DNA of 64,000 bases from NCBI RefSeq assembly GCF_030253575.1, contig NC_080558.1, positions 2,676,001-2,740,000 of the forward strand. Reading direction: 5' to 3'. Below the pieces are notes generated by a model. The model was not told the DNA's origin and made no database searches. It saw only the letters and a list, made by a program, of their open reading frames with translations. This document shows, piece after piece, positions 1 through 12,970 of the stretch (position 1 is the stretch's first letter; every line of letters begins with the position of its first letter). The position numbers and the translations under genes were made by a program. This DNA comes from Rhododendron vialii. Its lineage: Eukaryota > Streptophyta > Magnoliopsida > Ericales > Ericaceae.

Positions 1-413
1 ACGTTAGTATCTCTCATGAATGACTATTTTCAATTTCTATGGATATATCGGTTTTGATGGTATGTTTTTTTCCTGAGAGAGTTTTGAACTTTTGACTCTA
101 TTTTAGCAGCAGGATGCATTCTTTAGGCAATTTAAGTATAAGTTGCAGAAATTAATTTCCACAGGATAATTGAAGGATAATGCTCTGTTTGGTTGCTTAG
201 AAAGTTTAGGAGGGAGCTAAGAGAAGATACATTTCCATTCAATGACGCCTTATTCAAAGATTTGGCCTAACATGTCTCTGACCCAGTCGTGTCCCAGTTG
301 TCAAGGATTTAGGATGTGAAAATTTTATAACTGCTGAGGATGTACTTGGTGTTACAGTTGTCTACTGTGAGTTATATGTGATGATTTCTGTGTTTTCTTT
401 TGGTTTATATCAG
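1..413 (+). other. Intron sequence of HISN5
   Basis: AT-rich sequence before the first visible HISN5 exon, ending in a pyrimidine-rich tract and CAG at 411-413. I found no exon matching the part of the protein that should precede QLASHG, so the upstream exons lie outside the window. Nothing else is seen here. Confidence 0.7.
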
Positions 414-3400
414 CAACTTGCTTCGCATGGGTTATTCGACGTTCATGCAAGGGCTACTGGTGACATTCATATCGATGACCATCACACAAATGAAGATGTC
501 GCCCTTGCCATTGGAACGGTAATCTACTTCTGGGTATCTGTTCAATTGACTTCTCTATTCTCCATGAAAGTGACAGGATGTAACATAAAAGATGTACTGG
601 GGAACATTGCATTTTCCATTTCTACTGATTTTTTTTCTAATTGGTAGCATGAAGACCAGTATTAGTGTTAAGTGACAGGACCACTACCAGCTCAACTAAC
701 TCAACTCCACCAACTAGTTCACCAACGAATTCAGAAGTTCCACCACTTGTTCCAGCTGGCAGTTAGTTAGTTAAATGGAAATTAAATTCACTTGTAATTC
801 AGTTGTGATTCTTGGTTTTCATTTCATGTTCATTTCAACTGTCTCACTGTATAAATAGAAATAGCTTTCTTTGTAAAAGTATGTTTTTCAATGAAGATTG
901 AGATCTTTTCTTCTCTGTTTATGAAAGTTGTCATGGTATCAGAGCCCTAAAGGCGCAAGCCCTAGCTTACGATCCAAACTCTTTCTCAACGATTCTCTGG
1001 TGCAGCTTCAATCTCTTCAATGGCGTCCTCTTCTGCATCATCGACTTCCGCATCTACATCTTCGATGTCTGCCATGTATTTGCCTAATTCTCTCACATTT
1101 CTGATTTCAAATTTTCAGTCCTTTGTTACGGTGAAGCTTGAGAATTCTAATTACTTTGCTTGGAAAACTCAAGTTGAGAATGCTTTGAAAGCAACAGATC
1201 TATTTGGTTATGTAGATGGTTCTATTACCGCTCCCTCTTCTCACATCGTTGATAGTTCTAGAATCAAAACCCTAAATCCTGACTTTGCTCAGTGGACTAC
1301 TATCGATCGTATGCTTTTGTCTTGTCTCATCGCTACTCTCACTCCTCCAATTTTACCACATATTGTTGGTTCTGATCATACTTTTCAATTGTTAAACAAG
1401 CTAGAGGAGAAATTTAGTGTTTTATCTAGATCGCATGTACATGATCTGAGACGCAAGCTTTTTAATCTTCACAAAACTGGATCAGTGGATAGTTATCTTG
1501 ATTCGGTTAAGGAAATTGTGCAAAAGCTAGCTGCTTCTGGTTCTAATGTTGATGATGAGGAGCTCATTTTTCATACCGTCAATGGTTTAAAGGAAGGTTG
1601 TTATTCATCCTTCAAACAAATGATCCGTACTCGCATTGAAGACCTGTCCTTTGGTACATTTAGTTCTATGCTCTTAGCTGAAGAATTGCATATCTCTCAA
1701 GATGACACAACCACATCTACCATTCTTGTTGCCCCACACCAGGCTTCCTCTATTTCTAACCCTAATACAAACTCTAGCTCATCCTCTGGGCTTTTACCTA
1801 CTCCCCCATCTATTTCTATGCCCACACCACCTCCACCATTTCAGTTTCCCTTCCAAACTTCTTCTCCTCAAAACTATCTCCCTTCGTTTCAACCAAATTA
1901 TTCCGGTCCACGGTTTCACTGGAACAATAACCACAGATTTCGTGGAACTCAGTTTGGTACTCAGTTTGGGAATCAGTCTGGTGCTAGTTGGAATGGCACA
2001 CCTAGTCCTAGTTTCCAAGGCTCCTATGGTTTTCCAAGCAACTTCCACTACCAGTCTATACCAGGGGTTGGAGGAATGCCTGGTATTACTTGTCAAATCT
2101 GTGGAAAGCCAAATCATCAAGCATCTACCTGTCGTCATAGAGCTAATCTGGGCTATAGACCTTTTGGTCAGTTTGGGAGACATTCGTTTGGCCAATCTGC
2201 TGGTTTTCCTCATGCACCACAGTTTGGGCCTCAATCTGGATCTACCACTTCTCAAGCCTTCTATACCTTCTCAGATCCCATGGGCTATTATAACACTGGT
2301 TTTTCTGTTGATCAACCCTCATATGCTCTTCACATGCCTGATTATGATAATAGTGCTACAACATCCTCACAGCTCAATGGAGTACATGCTACTTCTCATG
2401 GAGGCACATCTTCTAGCTATGGTTCCACTGTCTCACCATGGTATTTTGACTCAGGTGCCACTTCTCATGTAACTCCTGATGCTTCCCAAATATCAGCACC
2501 CTCAGGAGTCACAAACACTACAAGTGTCACAGTTGGCAATGGACAAAACATTCCAGTGGCTCACTCAGGTAAAGGCATACTCTCTACTACTCCTTCTTGC
2601 ACATTCACTTTATCCCATCTTCTTCATGTTCCTCTTATCTCTCACAATCTTCTCTCTGTTTATCAATTTGTTCATGATAATAATTGTTCCATTACTTTTG
2701 ATTCTCGTGGTTATGTCATTCATGACAACACCACTCACCAGGTTCTACATCAGGGGACATGTCACAAAGGGCTTTACCCCCTGCTTCCTTCTTCTGACAC
2801 AATTAAAGTTCTGCTGAGTCTTTCCTCTTCAGCTACTTTGTGGCATAGAAGACTTGGTCATCCTCATGCTGGTTTACTCCAACACCTGTCTAAAGCTTAC
2901 CAACTCCCTATTGGTCCTGTTACTACTTTAGACTGCTACTCTTGTAATAAAGCAAAAAGTCACAAACTTCCTTTTTCTGTGTCCACCACTCACACCACAA
3001 CACCTTTTGAACTCTTACACATGGATGTATGGGGACCATCCCCCCCATTCTGTCTTTTTCTGGCTATAAGTACTACCTTCTTATCGTAGATGATTTCACC
3101 AAGTACAGCTGGTTGTTTCCTTTACATGCTAAATCTGATGTCAATAAACATGTTCAGGCTTTTAAAGCTTTTGTCTCTACTCAGTTTTCATTATCTGTTA
3201 AAACTATTCGAACTGATAATGGTGGTGAATTTCTAAACAAGTTGATGACTACTTTCTTTTCTCTTTATGGTATTCTTCATGAAACCACTTGCCCTTATAC
3301 TCCAGAACAGAATGGAGTAGCCGAGAGAAAGCATGGTCATCTCATTGAGACAGCCATCACTCTCCTGCAACAGGCCCAACTGCCTATCCAGTTCTGGTTA

Positions 3401-6400
3401 GAAGCTCTAACCACTGACTTGTATCTTATTAATCGATTACCTAACTCCTCTATTCATTTTCAAGTTCCATTTCATGTTCTTTACAAACACGCACCTGATT
3501 ACTCTCTTCTCAAACCCTTTGGCTGTTGTTGCTTCCCTTGGCTTAGACCATATGCCTCCAACAAACTTGTCCCTAGGTCTACTCCTTGCATCTTCCTTGG
3601 TTATTGTTCCGCAACTAAGGGCTACAGGTGTCTTGACCCCACCTCTTCTAAAGTCTATATATCTAGACATGTTAAGTTCTTGGAACATGACTTTCCTTAT
3701 CCTCAACTTCACTCTCTCCTTTCTCCTTCATCCTCTTCTGTTCCTTCCTCTTCTCCTCCTATGTTTAAAATTCCAGGTCCCCATTGTCCTCCTTTCTCTT
3801 TTTCCTTGCCTCAGTCTATTTCTCCTCCTAGTTTTTCCTCTCCTCCTACACCTGTTCTTCCTTCAGAAATACAGAGCTCAGGTGTGGCTATCTCTGCATC
3901 TTCTCCTCCCTCTATTTCTCCACCACCTCCTGCTCCTCACCATTCTATGACCACTAGGTCCAAAAATGGTATTTCTGTTCCTAAAATACCCTTTTCTTTG
4001 CTGGTTCAATCTCCCCCTCTTACTGAACCTTCTTACTTTAGAGAGGCCATGGCCTATCCTGAGTGGCAAAAAGCCATGTCCGAAGAGTACACTGCATTAC
4101 TCCAACAGGGCACTTGGACCTTGGTCCCTCTGCCTCCTAATGCTCCTGTTATCGGATGTAAATGGATTTATAGAATCAAGAGGAATTCAGATGGTAGTGT
4201 AGCTCGGTACAAAGCCCGATTAGTTGCCCAGGGCTTTCAGCAGACAGAAGGTCTAGATTATACTGAAACTTTCAGTCCTGTTGTCAAGCAGCCCACAGTT
4301 AAGTTGGTTATCTCTCTTGCTCTTCATTTTGGTTGGGAAGTTAAGCAACTAGATGTTTCCAATGCATTCCTTCATGGCACAATTCAGGAAAATGTCTACC
4401 TCAAACAACCTCAGGGGTATGTCAGCACTCAATTTCCCTCCCATGTCTGCAAATTACATAAGGCTTTGTATGGACTGAAACAAGCCCCCAGGGCCTGGTA
4501 TGAGATGCTGTCTCAAAGTCTTGTTCACAAAGGGTTTCACAATAGTCTAGCTGATTCCTCTCTATTCATCTATTCTAATCACCAAGATCTAGTTTATGTC
4601 TTGGTATATGTAGATGACATTCTCATCACTGGGAATAACACTACTCTAATTCAGAATATTATTGCTGGGCTCAGTTCTGATTTTGCTATTAAAGATTTGG
4701 GTTCCCTACATTATTTCTTGGGGATTGAAGTGGTTCCAGTCTCTGCTGGTCTTGTGCTATCTCAGACCAAATATGCTACTGATCTTCTTCAGAAAGCTGG
4801 TCTTCTTGACTGCAGGCCTTGTGCTTCTCCCTCCTCTCTAAAAGCTTCTCCCCATACAGCACCAGATTCTCCCTTTGCGAATCCAGAGTTCTTTCGAACC
4901 ATTGTTGGCTCTCTCCAATATCTCACCCTTACCAGACCTGACCTCTCCTTTGCTGTCAATGCTGTTTGTCAGCATATGCATAACCCCATGGATAGCCATT
5001 TTACTGCAGTCAAACGTATCCTTAGATATGTCAAGGGGTCTCTTAATCACGGTCTTCTTTTTACCAAGAGTTCTCTGCATCTATCAGCCTTCACAGATGC
5101 CGATTGGGCAGGTGACTCTGTGGACAGACGCTCTACAGGAGGCTATTGTGTCTTTTTGGGGTCTAATCTTCTCTCTTGGTCTGCAAAAAAACAAGCTACT
5201 GTGGCTCGCTCCTCTACTGAAGCTGAATACAAGGCCTTGGCTAATACTACTGCAGAAGTTATATGGTTCAGTCAACTCTTGAAAGATTTGCATGTGTGTT
5301 CTCCTTCTCCACCTGTTGTGTGGTGTGATAACATTTCCGCTATTGCCCTTGCTTCTAATCCTGTCTTCCATGCTCGCACCAAGCATGTTGAAGTGGACTT
5401 TCATTTCATCAGAGAAAAAGTGTTGCGCAAACAGTTGGTTATCAGATTTGTTCCTTCTCATTTACAAACAGCAGATATCTTTACAAAGCCTCTCACTACT
5501 GGTCGTTTTCAATTTCTTAAGGAGAAACTGAGGCTGTCAGATCTTCCCTCCTCAGTTTGCAGGGGTGTGTTAAGTGACAGGACCACTACCAGCTCAACTA
5601 ACTCAACTCCACCAACTAGTTCACCAACGAATTCAGAAGTTCCACCACTTGTTCCAGCTGGCAGTTAGTTAGTTAAATGGAAATTAAATTCACTTGTAAT
5701 TCAGTTGTGATTCTTGGTTTTCATTTCATGTTCATTTCAACTGTCTCACTGTATAAATAGAAATAGCTTTCTTTGTAAAAGTATGTTTTTCAATGAAGAT
5801 TGAGATCTTTTCTTCTCTGTTTATGAAAGTTGTCAATTAGAATATCTGTTAAGATATTTTTTTGGGTGTAGTTTTGAGGATTTCTTTGGGTTTCGGCTAA
5901 TGACTTTGTTTCTGTTTCATGTCATTCATTCTGGTGATGCCTCATTTTTTTTAGCACCGAACTGTATGTGCATATGCTAAACACACTCATGCATGTATCT
6001 GAGTTTGAGTCGTAGAACTTAACTTTCTGGTTCATGCAGGCTTTGCTACACGGACTTGGTGATAGAAAAGGAATTAACCGGTTTGGTGATTTCTCAGCTC
6101 CACTTGATGAAGCACTAATTCATGTGTCACTGGTATGTTACCAGCACATATGGTTTTTATTGTGTGTTCCTATAATTGCTACGGGGTTAGTAGTCTAAAG
6201 ACCAGCTGATACTATGTTCTCTTGGCCGCTACGTGCTTTAGTGCATGGTTGCATGGTAAATCACTTTGAGATAGCTAGGGATGGATGCTGAAACTTCTTT
6301 TTGGTCACATGTTTAAGTTTGACAGAAAAGCCTATTGTGGCTCCGTGTGTGGTGTTTGAACCAGGAAGTAACCCAGTATTTTGGGTTTGCAACTTAATCG

Positions 6401-7733
6401 CCAAAGGATTGGGAACAGTGTTTGTTTTTCTGTAAGAAATTTTGAACACAATATTTTTCCTTGAAAATTGTTGAAAAATGATGCGTATATCTGCTACTTT
6501 TTGATATTTTTCTTATTCAAACTTTGCCATTTCTTACGCGTTCTGTACTTCTGATCTAGGATTTATCTGGACGGCCACATTTAAGTTATGATTTATGCAT
6601 ACCTACTGAGAGAGTTGGAACATATGACACACAGGTAGCTTATCTCACTGTTTTTTTTATTTGTATGATGGAGGTTGCTTGAAATCCGGTTGTCATACTT
6701 GTTTATCTGCATAGTTCTGGCTATGATGACGTTATTTGACAAGTTTATCAGAGTCTAACACTGCTATTTTGATCTTGGCCTTTTTTATTGCTTTACACTG
6801 GTTCACTTTTGAGTATCTCTTCAACAAATTCGTTGATACATTTATGGGATTTGTTTTACACAGCTTGTGGAGCACTTTTTCCAGTCTTTGGTGAATACGT
6901 CTGGCATGACCCTTCACATCCGGCAGGTATGATGAATCCTCAAATTTCATAAAGCTCTTAAACAGAGCGTTCGGGAGAAAATTTCAACTTGCCCACAGTC
7001 CACACGTCTGTTATTCGTATCATCATAAAGCTCACAGAACTTTTATGGGTTACTTCCAATCTCACGTGATTATTTCAGCCTACTATTTGAGTTTTTTACG
7101 TCAGGAGGTGTGGTAAAGTAATATCTTCGCTTTTGTCAAAAACAGCTTGCTGGAAAAAATTCTCACCATATAATTGAGGCGACCTTTAAGGCTTTTGCAA
7201 GGGCTCTTCGACAAGCAACAGAATATGACCCACGTCGTCGTGGGACTGTGCCAAGGTTTGAGATTTTTTCTGTCTACAAGGATTGCATGAACAATTGAAT
7301 TTCATTTTTGGTTTCTTCAAATGGGACTGTGTAGAGAATGTTCCATCGTCTATGTTAGAGTAATAGGCTTGCTATGAAGATGCTTTAAAGAAAAGGTTCA
7401 ACAGCTTTAGTAAATGGTTTCACAGTTCACCCTATTTTCATAATTCTTGTATGAAAGAGATGCTCTTTGGTGTTTGTGTTCTATCTAAGTTTATTTTTTT
7501 TATGTTGAAAGTCACCGTATGCCTTGTTCTGGAAAATGGTTTTTGACATCAACCCTTTGAGTTACCATCGCTCACAGGTACCGTATTATGAAGGCTTAAG
7601 TGCTTAGTTATTTGCCTAATCACGAAAGCAGCCCATATTATTGGGGAAATTGAACCTATGGAACTAAATTTAAGACTGTTTTCGCCATTTTGTCACTGCA
7701 TGCAGCTCAAAAGGGGTTTTGTCCCGCACTTGA
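414..7733 (+). CDS. HISN5: Imidazoleglycerol-phosphate dehydratase, 3' part of gene (5' exons lie before the window)
   Basis: Sixth step of histidine synthesis: dehydrates imidazole-glycerol phosphate to imidazole-acetol phosphate, in plastids. Visible exons are 414-518, 6040-6132, 6560-6634, 6864-6926, 7146-7255 and 7706-7733 (stop TGA at 7731). All junctions are GT-AG and the frame is continuous, giving about 157 residues from [10 protein letters not shown] to KGVLSRT. The metal-binding motifs DDHHTNED and [11 protein letters not shown] are present, as are the conserved blocks [17 protein letters not shown] and [18 protein letters not shown]. The sequence is close to what I recall of Arabidopsis HISN5A. 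The transit peptide and N-terminal half (with the first DHML-type motif) are outside the window. The intron 519-6039 holds a 5.2 kb Copia element; without it and its target duplication the intron would be about 346 bases. Coding exons look intact. Confidence 0.97.
666..933 (+). repeat. 5' LTR of the Copia element
   Basis: 268 bp, begins TGTTAAGTGACAGG and ends GAAAGTTGTCA. Contains TATAAATAG near 850. It matches the 3' LTR at 5568-5835 with no difference that I can find by eye. Confidence 0.96.
5568..5835 (+). repeat. 3' LTR of the Copia element
   Basis: 268 bp, follows a short purine-rich stretch (GCAGGGG) that probably serves as the polypurine tract. It is followed at 5836-5840 by ATTAG, the second copy of the target site duplication. 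Confidence 0.96.
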
Positions 7734-9607
7734 TGTCATCTTGATGCAAAAGTACGATGATTGTAATCATAAGGTAGCATGTGCAATCTCTCCTTTTTAA
7801 TCTTCTAGTTATGCAACTTTGGGATTTCTCCTTGTGATTTTCTCATGTCGTGCAGCTATTTTCGTTGATTAAAGCAATACTGTTGCAATGAAGTGGATAT
7901 TGACGCACTTTTGTGCAGTGAATCAGTGATAACTATTGCAATAAAGATAAACTGATGTAATTTGGAGCTACATCTGCTGGAAGTGGCAATGGATGTTCAA
8001 GATGTTGGAACTTAGAGCGCATTCAGAAGCTTGTGTAGTATATTGAAGGGCGCTTAGGAACCAAGAGGACTGAAACTGGATACCCATCTTACGTTGTTAA
8101 ACATTGGAGCTTTTCATTTGTTCATAGCTTCTAGTTCAAACCTGCCATTTCTTAAGAAGCTCCTAGAGGAAAAACCAATGAGAGCAGGATTGCGAAAATG
8201 TTGTAACATCTCTTGAAGCTTATTTTTCTATTATTCTGGTTGTGCGCATTTAACACTCATCTAATACAAGTTTTTGCGGTGAAGATGAATCAAGATCTTA
8301 CTCTGGTTGAAACACGTTTTGAATGCTTTCATGTGTCCCGTGCAAAAGTCTCATTTTCATAGTTTTCCACTGCATTCATTCAGAAAAGGCAATTTCCAAA
8401 ATCTGTAACGGCTATAACTCAGCAATGTGATTTGCTAGGTAGTTTTATTAGTGTTGCCAGCTCAAATGCGGAGACTTTTCATACGTATAAAAATCAAAGT
8501 TGCGTTTTTGAAATTTTTGGGTTCTTCTAGTACTGTTGATATAGTTGAAGCGCAATCAAAATATGGTTTTTGGGGATGGAATTTGTGGCGTCAACCTATA
8601 AATGAATCCAATTTGTGCACAAACACACAAAAGAAATGGCGGTCTGAACTCTTCTGGGTATAGTATCATTATGGCCTTATTCTTGCAGGAATCAAGGCAA
8701 AATTCTTGTTTGGGCAAACTCTAAATATGACACATGAGTTGCAGTTTATCTGTTATGTTGCAGAAAAAAAGTCAAGGGAGGAATAGACACAGAAAATGAC
8801 TGCAAATTAGTAGAAGTCAGGAAAATGGTTTTATACAAAAAAAAGCCATTCAGAAGTCATTCTGGGATGTAGTTATCAGAATCATGATATGCCGACTATA
8901 CGGGCTTTGTTCTGAGCTCAAAACTCAAAAGTATGATTCGAACCGTTCGCTTTGTAGAGCTCAACGTGTATAAAAGTCCTTGTAAAAAAATAAGTTGGTC
9001 AGACATTATTAGCTTAGTAAAAGAAAAACCAAAATATTTGGCTGTGTAATTTTTGCATCCTATTTGCTGTTCATTTACTGCATAAAAACGTGGTTTTCTT
9101 ACTCAATCAGCTGGAATTTTTGATCCGCTATTAAAAGCATGAGCTATATAAGGTGAACAGTTCAAATCATGTTTTGAGCTCCAGACGAGGCCCATAAGGC
9201 TGACACAACAACCTGCTTGGTGACTCACCAATAACATTGATTAGTAGATTGTCGAAAAGTTGATGTATCGAGTTGTATGCTACTGAATAATTCTGGAAAA
9301 CGCATCAGATTGTCACTCAATGTATGTTTTTTGATCAAAGCAAAAACATAGCATATATAAGGCTCCGTGTATGTGTGTGAGAGAGAGAGACTAATTCTTC
9401 GTTTGGCTTGATTTTAACTCGGCTTTTGTTTTGCTTGATTTTTTACAGTCATTTTGATTGATGGGGTTAATTTGGTGTCTAATCCTTCGTTTGATTTTAA
9501 CGGGAACGAAGGTCAATAATATATTGATATCGTCAAGTATGTATACATATATCTATGGATAGAGAGAGATGAGTTCTGACTTTGGGTTTTGTTTTTGGAA
9601 AATGATT
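7734..9607. other. 3' flank of HISN5, no gene recognised
   Basis: The start is probably HISN5 3' UTR. The rest is AT-rich with many stops in all frames. A 70-codon open frame at 8451-8663 has no family signature and I do not call it. A short GA run lies near 9381. Confidence 0.5.
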
Positions 9608-9728
9608 TTGGCACTCCAACTTTTTATTATGGCACTCCAAAATTGTCTTCTAGTGTGTCTTGCTATGTATAATTTTTACACTAAAAAATAAATTTTGGAG
9701 TCATCATAAAAAAGTGGAATTTCAATAG
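9608..9728. repeat. Small inverted-repeat (foldback) element
   Basis: About 40 bp on the left (GCACTCCAACTTTTTATTAT, then GGCACTCCAAAATT) is an imperfect inverted copy of the right arm, which ends AAAAAAGTGGAATTTC. Looks like a MITE-type remnant; no target duplication was made out. Confidence 0.5.
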
Positions 9729-9739
9729 ACAATTGTGAT

Positions 9740-9870
9740 TTTCAAGCATTTCAACTCTACATTTTTACTCAAATGACATGGTTGTAAATTTGAGAGGAGA
9801 AATAGCCTTGCAAATTCGAATAAAAGTACAAGTCTCCTTTGATTTGAGTAAAAGTCAGTATTCGGCAAAA
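9740..9870. repeat. Fragment related to the element at 18237-18791
   Basis: The sequence from about 9752 (CTACATTTTTACTCAAATGA through AGCCTTGCAAATTC to TTTGATTTGAGTAAAAGTCA) resembles 18330-18455, the interior of the GAGCATC/CTCCAGC element in the FRL4 intron. Probably a partial or diverged copy of that MITE family. Confidence 0.45.
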
Positions 9871-10149
9871 ATAGTTTCAGTCAAGATTTGGTTGTATACT
9901 TAAAGAATATACTTTGAGAGCTTAGTCACGATGAACTTGAAATGAGAACTATCAATTCAGTTGGAGTGACTTCATGAACTGATGAAAGGATTATATAATT
10001 ATACACAATTTATAACTAGACTTCTATGTTTTTGTTGGAGTTGAACATCGGGTCCATATGTTTGAAATCTACATCTATCCACACGGAGCCTTTGGGTTTT
10101 GTTTCTGGATTCCCAGTTTATTGTTTTTTTCTATGTCGGTGCTCGGATT

Positions 10150-12970
10150 GGAGAGGTGAAGAGGGTTACAAAGAGATCACTGTGGCAGTGAGAACAGATT
10201 GAGAAGATTGAGAGAGTTTGATAGAGAACAAGATATGAGGAGAGAGTTGGGTGAACTTCTCATGAAGCAAGAAACATATTGGGGTCAATTTTTACCCAAA
10301 AACAATATTGGGATCAACGGTCAAAGCTGAACTGGTTAATGATGGGAGATCTTAACACCAGGTATGTCCATATGGTGGCTAGTGGCTACTCTAAGGTGTC
10401 GGATGAAGCGGATTGCCTTTTTTTGGTCAAGGAAAATGGGGAGTCTAGTTTTTGGCCACAGGAGATCTCTACTCACATTCTTGAACACTTCCGGGCCCTT
10501 TTCAGTGGTGTAGGGGTGGGGCAGAATGGGATTGTGCCGGATGGGGAGTGTGCTACTCATATTGATGTTCTTTCCATAATGGATTAGCATCTCACCGAAG
10601 ATCAAAGTGCTTGCTTAGTCAACCTTTCACTGTTTCGGATGTTAAAATGGCTTTGGATCAAGTGGCGGGTTGGAAATCTCCGGGTCCTGATGGCATACCA
10701 ACTGCATTTTACCAACAAGAGTGGTCGTGGTGGGGGAGGTGCTGACCTCTTCTGTATTATATTTTCCTTCAGACTTGATTTATGCTTAAGGAGGTAAATA
10801 GAACTTTGCTTAAGAAGATCAAAGTGCTTGCTTAATCAACCTTTTACTGTTTCGGATGTTAAAATGGCTTTGGATCAAGTGGCGGGTTGGAAATCTCCGG
10901 GTCCTGATGGCATACCAGCTGCATTTTACCAACAAGAGTGGTCGTGGTGCTGACCTCTTCTGTATTATATTTTCCTTCAGACTTGATTTATGCTTAAGGA
11001 GGTCAATAGAACTTTCATTGCCCTTATTCTCAAGAAGAAATCCCCACAATCTATTCATGATTTTCGACCCATTAGCTTATGAAATGTTTGCCTATAAGTT
11101 AGTTTCCAAAACTCTTGCCAATTGCTTGAGGTTGTGTCTGGGTACTTTCGATTGTGGAAAATATCTTATTGGTGCACAAAGTTCTTGATTTTTTCCCAAA
11201 AAGAAAAAAGAAGGCAAAAATTCTCCTCTAGCTCTGAAAATAGACATGAATAAAGCTTTGGATCGAGTCAATTGGGCTTTTCTTCGTCGGGTTCTTCAAG
11301 TTACGGGTTTTAGTTCAATGTGAGTCACTCTTATCATGGAATGTGTTGGCTTGGCTCTGTTTCGTTTTCAGCTTTACTCAAAATCAACCCACTGAGTTTT
11401 TCTCTCTGTCAAGGGGATCCGCTCTTCCCTTTTCTGTTTATTCTAGTTGCCCAAGCTCGCCTCTCATCTTTAGCGTCCACCTGTTTCACACCTTTTTATT
11501 TGCCGGTGATAGTTTATTTTTTCTTGAATTCAATGTGGAACATTTGTGGTGCTTCAAGTTGGTTTTGGACGCCTATTGCTTTCAGTCGGGACTAGGTATT
11601 ACTTCCCAAAAGTCGGAAATTTTTGTTAGCCCAAATATGTCCTGTGTTGACAGAGCTTTGTTAAACTCAACTATTCAATATTCCTATTGTTCAATCCTCT
11701 GGTATCTTGGACAGATTTTTGAGTCGTCTACAAGGGTGGAAAACCCCGATGTTGGCATTTGGTTCACTTTGGGCATTACCAGCAGAGTCATCATTAATTA
11801 ATTTAGGTGAATGGGCATTCCATTGGGAGGCCACATAATGATTATTCCGTTCTTTGCCAAAAACATTCCATCGATGAGAATCATCATTTTTCATTGTGGT
11901 ATTTTTCCCAGGCAATTATTGGATTCTATTAGCTTGTTTCAAGGACTAAAACTATTTGGTTGCTTTAGTTATGTCTTTTGTTTCCTTACTCATAATTCTG
12001 AGCTCATTTTTATCAAGACTCAGGGAGCATATTCGGCAATCTTCAATTAGCATCATTTTTATGTTGAATTTATGTTAACAGGAGAGGAGGGTCCAGGAAG
12101 GTCAACAACATGGAAAACTGCTTTAGTGGGCACATCTTCGGAACAGTGAACATGCATGCACGATGGTGAAGCATTTGTTTAACTTGGTGGATCCTGATCA
12201 TGAAGGTGATTAGAACTTTTAAAGACCAATGGATGCCTAAGATGCCTAATCCCTTTGTTGCTTCTTCGGGTGTTCCGTCTATATTTCAAGGTGATGTTTC
12301 AGTGTCTAGTCTTATTGATGCTGGAGCAAAATTGTGGAGAGTTCCTTTGGTAAGGGCTTCATTTTTTCCGGCTAATATTGTTCGCCACATGTTGGCCATC
12401 AACTTCCCTCGTAACAGGGATCAAAATCAGCTGGATGAAATAGTTTAGTGGCACTAGAAAGATTGTAAGGAGGACCAGTTTTTATTTCCCAAACCAAATA
12501 ATGGATTTCGGTCAGATAATCATGGAAGGTGTCACAAAGGTGTTGTGATAACTGATGGAGCTTGGAATATAAAGGATATGCATTCTAGTATTGGATGGGT
12601 TCTAACAGAGGAGGAGGGGGAATTACTGGAGCAACAAGGCAGAAGTACCCTCGCTTCTTCAGCCTTTCACTCCGAATGTCTGGCTTGCTTGGATGCGATG
12701 ATATGGTGTTTCGAGCACAATTTTTGTCATATCACAGTTGCTACGGATTGCAGTTCACTGCTGGATGGAAAGAAGGCTATGAAATGGCAAGAGGAACCGG
12801 TGATTCGTGAATTACATTGTTTGTGCGATGCTATTTCTTTTGTAAGGTTAATCGTGTTGTAGTGCAACAAGCTCATGTAATAGCGTAAGATATAAGAGCT
12901 CTATAATCTCTGCTGCAACTGTATCTGTTTAATTATATATGCATTGTCCGTTTCTCAAAGAAAAAAAAAA
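10150..12970 (+). mobile_element. Decayed L1-type LINE (reverse transcriptase and RNase H remnants)
   Basis: Pieces of a plant non-LTR retrotransposon in their normal order, scattered over all three frames. They are a linker with MGDLNTRYVH (about 10340), the RT entry motif KSPGPDGIP (about 10680, repeated near 10900), KIDMNKALDRVNWAFLRRVL (about 11238-11300), SLCQGDPLFPFLFIL (about 11405), and an FAGDSLFF piece where FADD-type residues are expected, followed by GITSQKSEIFVSPN (11500-11640). Near the 3' end, 12545-12862 encodes a recognisable RVT_3-type RNase H domain (ITDGAWN, SAFHSECLACLDA, TDCSSLL). An A-rich run at about 12960-12970 fits the 3' tail. There are many stops and frame changes, and the endonuclease is not seen. 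Old and inactive. Confidence 0.85.
10600..11015 (+). repeat. Tandem duplication (about 217 bp) inside the LINE remnant
   Basis: Copy 1 starts at 10600 and copy 2 at 10817; both begin GATCAAAGTGCTTGCTTA and run through the RT motif KSPGPDGIP to TTTATGCTTAAGGAGGT. The copies differ by a few substitutions and about 10 bp missing from the second, so the duplication happened well after the element had inserted. Confidence 0.9.

Larger units (their letters stand above)
666..5835 (+). mobile_element. Ty1/Copia LTR retrotransposon, young and nearly whole, in a HISN5 intron
   Basis: A 5170-bp element with two 268-bp LTRs (666-933 and 5568-5835) that look identical by eye and have TG...CA ends. The 5-bp target duplication ATTAG is at 661-665 and 5836-5840. 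A primer-binding site matching initiator tRNA-Met (TGGTATCAGAGC) starts at 934. Each LTR has a TATA box (about 850 and 5752). Parts in order, roughly: gag with a CCHC zinc knuckle (1020-2200), aspartic protease DSGA (about 2450), GAG-pre-integrase and integrase (about 2830-3500), reverse transcriptase with YVDD (about 4080-4800), RNase H (about 5080-5540). Protease-integrase-RT order is diagnostic of Copia. The coding region looks nearly whole, with about one break. Identical LTRs mean a very recent insertion. It lies in the same orientation as the host gene. Confidence 0.97.
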
